DNA of 64,000 bases from Eubacteriaceae bacterium (lineage in GTDB: Bacteria > Bacillota > Clostridia > Lachnospirales > Lachnospiraceae), in NCBI GenBank assembly GCA_910574015.1, contig CAJSYQ010000001.1:124001-188000 (forward strand), read 5' to 3'. The number at the start of each line of letters is the position of its first letter. Positions within the stretch are counted from its first letter, which is position 1. A model generated the notes under the pieces. That model made no database searches. It had not been told where the DNA came from and worked only from the letters and a program-made list of their open reading frames with translations. Positions 29,732-38,561 of this stretch are shown here, piece by piece. A program made the translations under genes and the position numbers.

Positions 29732-30793
29732 CTATTTCTTCCAGTTCACCAGCTCCTGCCGCAGCGTTTCAAGAAGCTCCGCCTCCGGCACCTTCTTTAC
29801 GATCTCGCCCTTTTTGATCAGAAGCCCTTCCCCTATGCCGCCGGCAATGCCAATATCCGCCTCTCTCGCCTCTCCTGGTCCATTTACGGCGCAGCCCATA
29901 ACAGCTACTTTGATATCCAGGTCGAACTCCTTCACCATCTCCTCCACCTGTGCCGCCAGTCCGATCAGATCGATCCGGGTCCGTCCACAGGTGGGACAGG
30001 ATACCACGCTGATACCGCCTTTTCTCAGGCCAAGGGTCTGTAATATCATCTTCGCCGCATAGATTTCCTGAACCGGATCTCCTGTCAGGGACACCCGGAC
30101 GGTATCACCGATACCCTGATACAATATATTGCCAAGACCCACCGCCGATTTCACGCTGCCGGAGTAGACCGTGCCGGATTCCGTGATGCCCACATGGAGT
30201 GGGTAATCTGTTTTCTGTGCTATGATCTCATGAGCGCGGATACACATCATGACATCCGAGGACTTAATGCTGATCACCAGCTTATCATAGCCCATATCCT
30301 CAATCAGCGCCGTTTTATCCAAAGCACTCTCCACCAGTCCCTCCGCTGTGACACCGCCGTGCTTTTCAATCCGTTCCTTTTCCAGGGAACCGCTGTTCAC
30401 TCCGACGCGGATAGGCACCCGGTGGTCCCTGCAGCAGTCCACCACCGCCTGGATCCGCTCCCTGCTGCCGATGTTTCCCGGGTTAATGCGGATCTTGTCG
30501 GCACCATGCTCCACGGCAGCGATGGCAAGCCGGTAGTCAAAATGAATATCCGCCACCAGTGGGATGCGGATCTGGTCTTTGATCTCCCGCAGCGCCTTAG
30601 CCGCCTCCATAGTGGGAACAGCACAGCGGATAATCTCACAGCCCGCCGCCTCCAGTGCATGGATCTGATCTACCGTCTCCGTTACATCCTCTGTCTTTGT
30701 ATTAGTCATGGACTGGATGGCAATGGGATTTTCCCCGCCGATTCCCACATCGCCGATCCGGATCTCTCTCGTTCTTTTTCTTATATTCTGCAC
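29732..30793 (-). CDS. ispG: 4-hydroxy-3-methylbut-2-en-1-yl diphosphate synthase
   Basis: Iron-sulphur enzyme of the MEP isoprenoid pathway, converting MEcPP to HMBPP. It has the TIM barrel (IRIGDVGIGGENPIAIQSMTNT at the start) and the C-terminal 4Fe-4S Cys set (SCPTCGRTRIDL and MGCAVNGPGEA). The frame can be extended to an ATG at 30850, but those codons lie in the 115-bp repeat and encode a low-complexity sequence. GTG 30793 with AAGGA upstream gives 353 residues, the usual length, so I prefer it. It lies between rseP and polC, a conserved arrangement. Confidence 0.93.
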   Translation of the reverse strand: MQNIRKRTREIRIGDVGIGGENPIAIQSMTNTKTEDVTETVDQIHALEAAGCEIIRCAVPTMEAAKALREIKDQIRIPLVADIHFDYRLAIAAVEHGADKIRINPGNIGSRERIQAVVDCCRDHRVPIRVGVNSGSLEKERIEKHGGVTAEGLVESALDKTALIEDMGYDKLVISIKSSDVMMCIRAHEIIAQKTDYPLHVGITESGTVYSGSVKSAVGLGNILYQGIGDTVRVSLTGDPVQEIYAAKMILQTLGLRKGGISVVSCPTCGRTRIDLIGLAAQVEEMVKEFDLDIKVAVMGCAVNGPGEAREADIGIAGGIGEGLLIKKGEIVKKVPEAELLETLRQELVNWKK

Positions 30794-30802
30794 AGCTTTG
30801 AT

Positions 30803-31033
30803 CCTTTCCCTCTCCTGTTCACTCCCGCCTTTCCCTTCGCAAAACTGCACGGCTCCGCCCTGCAGCGCTGCTTCGCAGCTGCCTTTTGCTCATGCAGGCG
30901 GGGGTGGTCTTTCTGACCCTTTCCCTCTCCTGTTCACTCCCGCCTTTCCCTTCGCAAAACTGCACGGCTCCGCCCTGCAGCGCTGCTTCGCAGCTGCCTT
31001 TTGCTCATGCAGGCGGGGGTGGTCTTTCTGACC
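30803..31033 (-). repeat. Perfect tandem duplication of a 115-bp unit upstream of ispG
   Basis: Bases 30803-30918 recur exactly at 30918-31033, so the period is 115. The unit contains several GC-rich palindromes (for example GCAGCGCTGC) and starts near CTCTCCTGTTCACTCC, a 16-mer that recurs inverted at 31097-31112. The proximal copy reaches the ispG ribosome site. This gap between ispG and rseP is 325 bases long and holds no supported gene. Confidence 0.9.
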
Positions 31034-31041
31034 ACCTTCCT

Positions 31042-31094
31042 GGCTCAAAACTATGGTCGTTTCATACAAGTATGAACACCCATAGTTTTGAACC
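31042..31094 (-). repeat. Long hairpin between rseP and the tandem repeat
   Basis: Arms at 31042-31056 and 31080-31094 pair over 15 positions with one mismatch, and a second 7-bp stem (TTCATAC/GTATGAA) lies inside. It directly follows rseP (25 bases past its stop). Possible processing site or part of a small repeat element with the flanking 16-bp inverted ends. Confidence 0.75.
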
Positions 31095-31118
31095 AGGAGT
31101 GAACAGGAGAGTTTTCCG

Positions 31119-32258
31119 TTAAAACATGTTTACGACGTCGTTTACCATGATAAATACCATCAGGCCCATAAGGAGCATAAAGCCCGCGGCGTTTGTATAG
31201 CTTTCGAATTTCTGCGGCAGCGGTTTCTTCCGAATCCATTCAGCGAAAAGAAAGACAAGCCGTCCGCCGTCCAGCGCCGGTATCGGAATCAGGTTCATAA
31301 CACCAAGGTTTGCCGTCAGCATAATACTAAGGCTGATCAGCGTGAGTATCACATTCTGCACCCCTTTTCCGGTCTTTTTGCCGGCATCCATGCTGGCGTC
31401 CACAGAATCTCCCACAATGCGGACAATCCCAACTGGCCCGGAGACATCCTTCCTGCTGACACGTCCCGTGATCATCTGACCCAGTGACTGGATCACCGTA
31501 GACATCCAGTACTTGACCTCATAGGCAGCATACCCTATGGTTTTCCACACACCCACCTTCTGCCTTGTACCATAGCCAAAGGCCAGCTTGTAAGCCTGTG
31601 AACCATCTTTATTCTGCACAGATATAGGAGTAATGGTCTTTGTAAATTCTTCCCCGTTCCGGTCAAAGGTAAGCTCCACCGGAGTGCCGTCCAGTGGATG
31701 GATCGCCATATAGAATCCAAGCTCACCGCTGACGACGATCCTCTCGCCGTTGATCTCCTTTATAATATCCCCAGGCTGCACGCCCGCCGCAATAAGCGGT
31801 GAATTCTCTTCCATCGTAACGACAGCTGCCGGATTGTATCCCACTGTCCCGATCAGGATCAGGGCAAGAAAAAAGGCAAGGATAAAGTTGAAAAACGGTC
31901 CGGCAAAGATAATGGCCATTCTGGCAAATACGGACTTTTTACTAAAAGAATTGTCGTTCTCTACCGCTTCCTCTTCCCCCAGCATCATGCAGGAGCCGCC
32001 GAAAGGCAGAATCTTCCAGGAATAAATCGTGCCGGCGGCAAATTCTTTGTGTTCCTCGAAGAAAGCGCTGCTCTTAAAAAATAAGAGCTTCCGCCCCGCC
32101 TCCGATTTCGCCAGGGAGATCAGTCTCGGTCCCATCCCCAGTGAAAACTCAATGACATCCACCTTATTGTACTTCGCCACAATAAAATGGCCTAATTCAT
32201 GAAAGATTACGATAAAGCTAAATACCAGTAATGCAATTAAAATATTTCCGATGCTCAT
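31119..32258 (-). CDS. rseP: RIP site-2 zinc metalloprotease, RseP/RasP
   Basis: A membrane-embedded protease of 379 residues that cleaves transmembrane substrates such as anti-sigma factors and signal-peptide remnants. The zinc motif HELGH is at the N-terminus (FHELGHFIVAKY), a PDZ domain follows (about 150-215), and the C-terminal membrane motif is NLIPIPALDGG (the expected Asp ligand). ATG 32258 with GGAGG upstream is the start; the extra upstream codons overlap the dxr end. It lies in the conserved cdsA-dxr-rseP-ispG order. Confidence 0.97.
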   Translation of the reverse strand: MSIGNILIALLVFSFIVIFHELGHFIVAKYNKVDVIEFSLGMGPRLISLAKSEAGRKLLFFKSSAFFEEHKEFAAGTIYSWKILPFGGSCMMLGEEEAVENDNSFSKKSVFARMAIIFAGPFFNFILAFFLALILIGTVGYNPAAVVTMEENSPLIAAGVQPGDIIKEINGERIVVSGELGFYMAIHPLDGTPVELTFDRNGEEFTKTITPISVQNKDGSQAYKLAFGYGTRQKVGVWKTIGYAAYEVKYWMSTVIQSLGQMITGRVSRKDVSGPVGIVRIVGDSVDASMDAGKKTGKGVQNVILTLISLSIMLTANLGVMNLIPIPALDGGRLVFLFAEWIRKKPLPQKFESYTNAAGFMLLMGLMVFIMVNDVVNMF

Positions 32259-32288
32259 TTTTTTCCTCCAATCGCGCTCACTTTTCAC

Positions 32289-33440
32289 CTACGCGTGAAA
32301 ATCCCGTTCCAGTTTCTCATATGTTTCCTGCTCCACTGCGAGAATCGTATCCAGATCTGGATCACTGGTGACCTGGTGGTGATCCATGGCGAATTCTATC
32401 ATATCATAAATTTGTAAAAATCCTATGTCCTTATGAAGGAACTTTGCCACGGCATATTCATTTGCCGCATTCATTACCGTAAGCATGGTTCCACCCGCCT
32501 GGCACGCCTCCACGGCCAGCGGGATCCCTCTCAGCGTCTCTGTCCGGGGTTTTTCAAAATGGAGCTCTGCGATCCTCTCGAAATCCAACCGTTCACCGTC
32601 CAGTACATTTCTATCCGGATAGTATAGAGTGTACTGGATGGGCAGGCGCATATCCGGCGTGCCCATCTGAGCCATCACGGCGCCGTCCCGGAAACCTACC
32701 ATGGAATGGATAATGCTCTGGGGCTGTACCAACACATGGATGCGGTCCAGTTCCACATCAAAAAGCCATTTCGCCTCGATCATCTCCAGCCCCTTATTGA
32801 TCATGGTAGCGGAATCCACCGTGATCTTCGGTCCCATAAACCAGTTCGGGTGAGCCAGTGCCTGTTCTACCGTGACATTTTTCAATTCCTCCCTGGTACA
32901 GTGCCGGAAGGGTCCGCCGGAGGCGGTGAGATAGATTGTCTCGATCTGCCCTTTCTTCTCGCCATTCAGACACTGGAAGATAGCGGAATGTTCGCTGTCA
33001 ATGGGCAGTATCCGTACATTATATTCCTTTGCCATCGGCATAATGATATGTCCCGCCGTCACAAGGGTCTCTTTATTAGCAAGGGCGATGTCCTTTCCTG
33101 CCCGGATCGCCTCCATCACCGGACGCAGCCCGATCATTCCCACCATGGCCGCCACTACCATCTCCACCCGGGGCAGGGTACTGACCCGGATAAATCCGTC
33201 CATGCCGAACAGAATCTCACAGTCAGAAGAGGGGACAGCGCCTCTCAGCTCCTCCGCATTCCGCTGATCTCTCATAACGGCATAGGATGGCCGGAACTCC
33301 CGGATCAGTTCCGCCATCTTCTGGACATTTTCACTTGCCGTCAGCGCCACAACTTCAAAATCCTCCAAATTACGGCGTACCACATCCAGCGTCTGGGTAC
33401 CAATGGAGCCGGTAGCTCCAAGTATCGTGATTCTTTTCAT
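32289..33440 (-). CDS. dxr: 1-deoxy-D-xylulose-5-phosphate reductoisomerase
   Basis: NADPH enzyme making MEP, the first committed step of the isoprenoid pathway completed in part by ispG downstream. 383 residues, starting MKRITILGATGSIGTQTLDV (NADPH-binding loop). The metal-binding segment IDSEHSAIFQCL is present, as is the flexible loop region TVDSATMINKGLEMIEAKWLF. GGAGG before ATG 33440 sets the start; the frame extends to 33500 without support. Confidence 0.98.
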   Translation of the reverse strand: MKRITILGATGSIGTQTLDVVRRNLEDFEVVALTASENVQKMAELIREFRPSYAVMRDQRNAEELRGAVPSSDCEILFGMDGFIRVSTLPRVEMVVAAMVGMIGLRPVMEAIRAGKDIALANKETLVTAGHIIMPMAKEYNVRILPIDSEHSAIFQCLNGEKKGQIETIYLTASGGPFRHCTREELKNVTVEQALAHPNWFMGPKITVDSATMINKGLEMIEAKWLFDVELDRIHVLVQPQSIIHSMVGFRDGAVMAQMGTPDMRLPIQYTLYYPDRNVLDGERLDFERIAELHFEKPRTETLRGIPLAVEACQAGGTMLTVMNAANEYAVAKFLHKDIGFLQIYDMIEFAMDHHQVTSDPDLDTILAVEQETYEKLERDFHA

Positions 33441-33462
33441 GTTCTCCTCCATTCCATAGAAA

Positions 33463-34266
33463 TTAAATATAGGAAGCCAGCACAAGAAGATAATAGACAA
33501 AGGGCGCTACAAATATCACACTATCAAACCGATCCAGCACACCGCCGTGGCCGGGAATCAGATTGCCATAATCCTTGATCTCATAGTTCCTCTTAATGGC
33601 AGATGCTGCCAGATCCCCAAACTGCGATATCACCGCGCTGATCACCACCACCAGCGGAAAAACCAGTCTGGGTGATAATAGAAACATATCCTGATATGGG
33701 AAAAAGCAGGCAAATCCATAGCCGATAAGCGCCGCCCCCACAACGCCTCCCACACAGCCCTCAATGGTTTTCTTCGGGCTCAGAGCAGAAAAATGGTGCC
33801 GGCCGGCCAGCACCCCCACCACATAGGCACAGGTGTCGGATCCCCAGGAACCGATTATGATAAGCCACACCAGCCAGGTTCCCCCCTGCAGGCATCTTGT
33901 CTGGTAGATAAATGACAGCAGCAGCGGCACATAGACAGATACAAAAAAGCATTCTGCCACCCTGTCGATCCTGTCTCTTGGAAAACGCGCCACATACAGT
34001 ACAAGCAGGATCACCAGCTCCAGAACAAGCAGTCCCATAGTCCACCATCCGTGTCCCAGATACAGCAGGATATAGTATACCGCCGCCTCCATATAAACTA
34101 CCAGTGCCGCCGGATGACGGTCAAGCCGGAATACCCTCAGCAGTTCATAAATACCGATCTGAGACAGAACGAGAAGCGCTCCCACCAGCCAGACATCGCC
34201 ATAAAATAATAGTATGATCGCTGCCAAAACCAGTACGATCCCGCTTAGTAAACGTGTGACAAACAT
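33463..34266 (-). CDS. cdsA: Phosphatidate cytidylyltransferase
   Basis: Makes CDP-diacylglycerol from phosphatidic acid and CTP, the precursor of all phospholipids. 267 residues with about eight membrane segments; the C-terminal family signature lies in KDYGNLIPGHGGVLDRFDS. ATG 34266 is preceded by AAGGTGG; an in-frame GTG three codons earlier is less likely. Part of the pyrH-to-polC gene run. Confidence 0.95.
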   Translation of the reverse strand: MFVTRLLSGIVLVLAAIILLFYGDVWLVGALLVLSQIGIYELLRVFRLDRHPAALVVYMEAAVYYILLYLGHGWWTMGLLVLELVILLVLYVARFPRDRIDRVAECFFVSVYVPLLLSFIYQTRCLQGGTWLVWLIIIGSWGSDTCAYVVGVLAGRHHFSALSPKKTIEGCVGGVVGAALIGYGFACFFPYQDMFLLSPRLVFPLVVVISAVISQFGDLAASAIKRNYEIKDYGNLIPGHGGVLDRFDSVIFVAPFVYYLLVLASYI

Positions 34267-34316
34267 AATATCCACCTTTCATCTGCTTTACGATTCTTTT
34301 CCCTTCTCCGGCGGGA

Positions 34317-35030
34317 TCATACACCGCCAAAGCGCCGGTCTCTTGCATTGTAATAATCGATGGCTTTCTGCAGCTCCTTTTTGTCAAAATCCGGCCAGAG
34401 TACATCCGTAAAATAAAATTCCGAATAAGCCAGCTGCCAAAGCATAAAATTAGACAGCCGCTTCTCTCCACTGGTCCGGATCATCAGATCTGGATCCGGA
34501 ATTCCCTTTGTATCAAGATAGGAGGCAAAAAACTCCTCGGTAATCTCTGTCTCCTTATATTTCCCCGCTCCCACATCCCGGCACAGCTCTCTTATCCCCC
34601 GGAGCATCTCATCCCGGCTGCCGTAGTTGAGAGCCACCTGGAAATGCAGGCCGGTATTGTCCTTTGTTGCCTCTTCCAATTCCCGGATACTCTCTCTCAT
34701 ATCCTCTGCCAGCAGCGTGGTATCGCCAATCACCTTGACGCACATATTATTTTTCGTGCTCCGTTTGATACAGTCCTTCAGGTACTGGCGGAGAAGCTTC
34801 ATCAGGGCATCCACCTCATCCTGCGGACGCTTCCAGTTTTCTGTGGAAAAAGCGTATACCGTAAGATAATTGATCCCCATATGATAGGCATCCTCACAAA
34901 TCTGCTCCACGGTCCTGGCTCCCGCCGCATGTCCCGCCTTTCTGGGCAGAAAACGTTTCTTCGCCCATCTCCCATTACCATCCAGAATGATCGCCACATG
35001 ATTCGGCGCCTGCCTCTCAGAACGTTCCAT
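34317..35030 (-). CDS. uppS: Undecaprenyl diphosphate synthase
   Basis: cis-Prenyltransferase making the C55 lipid carrier for peptidoglycan and teichoic acid. 237 residues with the diagnostic HVAIILDGNGRWAKKR (catalytic Asp) and, at the C-terminus, DLMIRTSGEKRLSNFMLWQ and SEFYF. ATG 35030 is chosen; the frame extends nine codons to a TTG start at 35057 without a better ribosome site. It uses isoprenoid units supplied through dxr and ispG in the same run. Confidence 0.97.
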   Translation of the reverse strand: MERSERQAPNHVAIILDGNGRWAKKRFLPRKAGHAAGARTVEQICEDAYHMGINYLTVYAFSTENWKRPQDEVDALMKLLRQYLKDCIKRSTKNNMCVKVIGDTTLLAEDMRESIRELEEATKDNTGLHFQVALNYGSRDEMLRGIRELCRDVGAGKYKETEITEEFFASYLDTKGIPDPDLMIRTSGEKRLSNFMLWQLAYSEFYFTDVLWPDFDKKELQKAIDYYNARDRRFGGV

Positions 35031-35134
35031 CCCTCTGTCCCCTTCCTCAAAACCCAAAGGAAGGACAGTCTGCTCCCGGAGAGAAACCCTGCTCCTCCCA
35101 GAAGCGCCTGTCCTTACAAATGGTTATTGTCTCA

Positions 35135-35683
35135 TTACACAGTCATAACTTCATCTGATTTTCCGTCAATCATCTTGTCGATCTGTGCAATATGTTTATC
35201 TGTCAGCTTCTGGATCCTGTCCTCCATCTGCTTTTGCTCATCTTCTGAAATCTCGTTGGCCTTTGCCTCTTTCTTCACAGCGTCATTGGCGTCGCGGCGG
35301 ATATTTCGGATGGCAACCTTTGCCGCCTCTCCTTTTTTCTTAACGTCCTTCACTAGTTCCTTGCGCCTGTCCTCTGTCAGCTCTGGGAACACCAGCCGGA
35401 TCACTTTGCCGTCATTGGCCGGAGTGAGCCCGATATCCGAGGCAAGGATCGCCTTCTCAATGTCCTTGATAAGACTGCTCTCCCATGGCTGAATCTGAAT
35501 CATCCTGGCTTCCGGCACAGAGATATTCGCCACGCTCTGCAGCGGAGACGGCGTACCATAGTAATCCACCTGAATCCGATCCAAAATACGTGGATTCGCA
35601 CGTCCGGCACGTATCGCTGTATATTCTGACTCCAGACTGGAGATCGATTTTTCCATCTTCTCTTCATATATACTAATATCCAT
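35135..35683 (-). CDS. frr: Ribosome recycling factor
   Basis: Splits post-termination ribosomes together with EF-G. 182 residues; the N-terminal helix and the [20 protein letters not shown] segment are typical, as is the basic C-terminal three-helix bundle. ATG 35683 ([13 protein letters not shown]) follows GAGG. Four codons upstream in frame are unlikely to be translated. pyrH is 63 bases upstream. The leader shares an 18-mer with proA. Confidence 0.97.
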   Translation of the reverse strand: MDISIYEEKMEKSISSLESEYTAIRAGRANPRILDRIQVDYYGTPSPLQSVANISVPEARMIQIQPWESSLIKDIEKAILASDIGLTPANDGKVIRLVFPELTEDRRKELVKDVKKKGEAAKVAIRNIRRDANDAVKKEAKANEISEDEQKQMEDRIQKLTDKHIAQIDKMIDGKSDEVMTV

Positions 35684-35746
35684 GTTTAACCTCATTTCTG
35701 CGCTGCTTGCTGCGCTTATCCTCCATTCACCGCACCCTTATACGTA

Positions 35747-36460
35747 TCAGCCGGCCGTGATCATAGTTCCTGTGCATACTCCGCTCACCGCATTGATAAT
35801 GCTGTTTTCCTCATTTAATCCAAAGACACACATCGGCATCTTATTTTCCATACAAAGAACAGCCGCCGCAAGATCCACAACACCGAGTTTCTGGTCCACG
35901 ATATCCGCCATGGCCATGGTATCATATTTCTTTGCCTCCGGATTTACAGCCGGATCCGCATCATATACACCGTCTATGGACTTGGCAGCCAGAATAATGT
36001 CCGCTTCTATCTCAACGGCCCGCAGGGCAGTGGCCGTATCCGTGGAAAAATATGGATGCCCCGTGCCTCCTGCCAGAAACACTACCATCCCTTTTCCCAG
36101 GTACTTATTCACTCTGTCCTTGGAAAAGAGTTTTGTAAAAGAACCGCACTCGAAGGGGGTCAGTACCTGTGTCATCAGACCGGCAGACCGGCAGATCTCC
36201 GACATATAGATACAATTCATCACCGTGGCCATCATCCCGATCTGATCCGCTTTTGTCCGGTCAATATTCCTGCTGGTACGTCCGCGCCAAAAATTACCGC
36301 CCCCAATGACAACGGCCACCTGCACGCCGTCATCCGTAAGGCTTTTGATCTGCTCCGCCACCGGGATACAGGTCGCCTCATCAAATCCAGTGCCCCTGTC
36401 ACCCGCCAACGCCTCCCCGCTCAGCTTTAATAGTACCCTTTTATATTGCGCCATCTCCAT
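35747..36460 (-). CDS. pyrH: UMP kinase
   Basis: Hexameric bacterial UMP kinase of the amino-acid-kinase fold, 237 residues. It begins YKRVLLKLSGEALAG and contains VVIGGGNFWRG and the DTATALRAVEIEADIILAAK segment. It supplies UDP for nucleotide and wall-precursor synthesis. AGGAGG precedes the ATG. First gene of the pyrH-frr-uppS-cdsA-dxr-rseP run. Confidence 0.98.
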   Translation of the reverse strand: MEMAQYKRVLLKLSGEALAGDRGTGFDEATCIPVAEQIKSLTDDGVQVAVVIGGGNFWRGRTSRNIDRTKADQIGMMATVMNCIYMSEICRSAGLMTQVLTPFECGSFTKLFSKDRVNKYLGKGMVVFLAGGTGHPYFSTDTATALRAVEIEADIILAAKSIDGVYDADPAVNPEAKKYDTMAMADIVDQKLGVVDLAAAVLCMENKMPMCVFGLNEENSIINAVSGVCTGTMITAG

Positions 36461-36482
36461 TTATCCTCCTGATATGCCCTTC

Positions 36483-37478
36483 TTACTGTTCGAAAAGCCT
36501 GTCTATATCCACATCTGCATAGGCGAGGGAATAGCTTCCTTCAATTACAGCGCCGCTGTTGATCTGAATGGATTTTGCCCTGACATTGCCTTTGACAACG
36601 GCAGTAGAATCAATAATAACAGGACCATTGACATCAATATCGCCCTTGACTGCTCCGGCAACAACCACTGACGTACAGCTGATGCTTCCCAGTACCACTG
36701 TCCCGACATCGATCTTAACAATACCCCGGCTGTTGATATCTCCCTCCAGACGCGGAGTATTTACATAGATTTCTTTCGCTATGGTGTTTCCAGCAACACG
36801 TCCCTCGATGGTCAGCTTGCCCTCACATTCCACATCACCCTCGATGGTACCCTTTACCAGAAGAGAAGTATCTGATTTAATACTGCCGCTGATAATAGTT
36901 CCCTGGGTAATAACGGTAATTTCTTCAGCAGGAGAAGAGGTTTCCTCTTCCATAACTTCTTCCATCCCTTCTGTCTGCTCTTCCATGTCCATATTGTTTA
37001 CAAAATCCTCATTCATATTGAAATCCTCCTTAGATTCTTCTTGCTCTGTTATCGGCTCTTCATATTCATATAACTCTTCTTCATATGGTTCTTCTTCTAT
37101 CCCTTCTGTTTCCTCCGGCTGGACCGTCTCTGTCAGGATATCTTCAAACACGGTCTCCTTAGCTTCAATGTCCCCGGTACCCGGGAACTCTGCTATCCCC
37201 ATATTGACGAAATCCGTATCTGTCTGTTTGGTATCCAGCGCGTCCCCCTGCAGCTCGGCACCATACATCGCTGTCAGATCTGCCAGTTCATCTGTATCCA
37301 GCCCCGCCGCAGGATCGGAATCATCCTCTGCCTTCGGCTCCTCCAGGACAATATCCTCAATGGCTGACTGCTCTGTGGAATCCTCTTCGTTTCTTCCATC
37401 CAGATCATCTTCCAGAGCCTCTGACAATTCAGAAACCGACTGGGCGATATCCTCCTTTAATTCTTTGAAAAAACTCAT
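36483..37478 (-). CDS. Bactofilin-domain protein with long acidic N-terminus
   Basis: A 331-residue protein. Residues about 1-180 are very acidic and low in complexity (runs of E/D such as EEPYEEELYEYEEP), probably disordered. Residues about 185-325 form a bactofilin beta-helix with periodic hydrophobic strands (KGTIEGDVECEGKLTIEGRV). Bactofilins polymerise into nucleotide-free filaments that localise wall enzymes. The following gene is a polysaccharide deacetylase that could be a client (inference). Most bactofilins are about 100-180 residues, so the long acidic extension is unusual. Confidence 0.87.
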   Translation of the reverse strand: MSFFKELKEDIAQSVSELSEALEDDLDGRNEEDSTEQSAIEDIVLEEPKAEDDSDPAAGLDTDELADLTAMYGAELQGDALDTKQTDTDFVNMGIAEFPGTGDIEAKETVFEDILTETVQPEETEGIEEEPYEEELYEYEEPITEQEESKEDFNMNEDFVNNMDMEEQTEGMEEVMEEETSSPAEEITVITQGTIISGSIKSDTSLLVKGTIEGDVECEGKLTIEGRVAGNTIAKEIYVNTPRLEGDINSRGIVKIDVGTVVLGSISCTSVVVAGAVKGDIDVNGPVIIDSTAVVKGNVRAKSIQINSGAVIEGSYSLAYADVDIDRLFEQ

Positions 37479-37495
37479 ACCTCAACCTCCTAATT

Positions 37496-38425
37496 TCATT
37501 GGTTGTGCCGGATCGGAACAGCCTCCTGATCCAATGGCAGCAACTCATATTTTTTCTGTTTCATTTTCCTGATCAGTGTCGGAAGCGTTTTCACAGTCAT
37601 GGAACGGTTTTCCGCATCATACAGCATCACCACCGCTGTATCATACCCCGCCACGCCAGACATTATACCATCTATCATTTCCTTCTTTGTCACTTTGGGA
37701 TCCATTGCCTCCGGGGTAATGACGTTCCAGTCAATATAGGAGACCTTTTTCTTCTCCAAAACATCCACCAGACTGCCAAGGGACGATTTCATCGTCTTTG
37801 TACTGCTTCCGCCCGGAAACCGATACCATTCGGGATATATGCCTGTCACATCATGAAGCAGATCATATAGTTCTTGGAAATCTGCTGAAAATGCTTTTTT
37901 TGATTTATATATATTATCATATATATGTGAATAGGAATGCATACCCAGCGTATGTCCCTCCTCCACAATTCTCTGATACATCTTTTTAGAATAGGCATCC
38001 TCCTTGCCCGTGACAAAAAAAGCCGCCTTTACCTTTTCCTTTTTTAATATATCCAGTATTTCTGCTGTCTGGGTCCCTGGGCCGTCATCGAATGTCAGAT
38101 ATACTTTTTTACCTTTTGCTGAAACTGCCCTCCCGGACGAGACCGCTCCCTCTGAAGCTGATACAGATGCATCCGAAACCGTTTTCTTAACGCTGGCCTG
38201 GACAACATCCAACTGTTCATCCACACCGCCTGTTTCCTCAGCCGAACCGGAAATGATTTCATTGATCTGACTCTGCAGCGAAGATACTCTGACCATAAGA
38301 AAAATCGATAAGATCGTTGGCAGAACCAGTAATATAATACACAGGGTAATAATCGTTCTCTTAATCCTTTTCACTCTTCTTCTGCGGTAATCCCTTGTCT
38401 CTTTTCGCGTCTTATCACCCGTCAA
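37496..38425 (-). CDS. Membrane-anchored polysaccharide deacetylase (NodB fold)
   Basis: A 309-residue protein with an Arg/Lys-rich cytoplasmic start, one membrane segment (about 25-45) and an extracellular NodB domain. The metal-dependent catalytic motifs are YLTFDDGPGTQ and TLGMHSYSH (H-x3-H), plus YRFPGGSS. It probably N-deacetylates peptidoglycan GlcNAc or MurNAc. The frame extends to a GTG at 38485 without a ribosome site; TTG 38425 has GGGAGGG seven bases upstream and is the likely start. It lies downstream of its own promoter and directly upstream of the bactofilin gene. Confidence 0.87.
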   Translation of the reverse strand: MTGDKTRKETRDYRRRRVKRIKRTIITLCIILLVLPTILSIFLMVRVSSLQSQINEIISGSAEETGGVDEQLDVVQASVKKTVSDASVSASEGAVSSGRAVSAKGKKVYLTFDDGPGTQTAEILDILKKEKVKAAFFVTGKEDAYSKKMYQRIVEEGHTLGMHSYSHIYDNIYKSKKAFSADFQELYDLLHDVTGIYPEWYRFPGGSSTKTMKSSLGSLVDVLEKKKVSYIDWNVITPEAMDPKVTKKEMIDGIMSGVAGYDTAVVMLYDAENRSMTVKTLPTLIRKMKQKKYELLPLDQEAVPIRHNQ

Positions 38426-38499
38426 TTCATGCCCTCCCTTGCTTTTGTGCTTGTCTGCCCGCGCACAGTAAATATGTGTACGCACACATACACATTTGG

Positions 38500-38528
38500 A
38501 TTATAGCACAAAATTTCTGCCAGCGCAA
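38500..38528 (-). promoter_or_regulatory. Promoter of the deacetylase gene
   Basis: Minus-strand TTGCGC (38523-38528), 17 bases, TATAAT (38500-38505) with TGC before the -10. The -35 lies inside the right arm of the preceding terminator hairpin. Confidence 0.7.
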
Positions 38529-38552
38529 GCACAACAAAACCAACGCTGGCAG
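38517..38552 (-). terminator. Terminator after the kinase-like gene
   Basis: Nine-base arms CTGCCAGCG (38517-38525) and CGCTGGCAG (38544-38552) around an 18-base loop, followed on the minus strand by AAATTTTG. It overlaps the next promoter. Confidence 0.7.
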
Positions 38553-38561
38553 TCTATTTAG

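Noticed and set aside
30803-31033. Two-copy direct repeat considered as a CRISPR array
   Set aside because: Only two abutting copies of 115 bases, no spacers and no cas genes.
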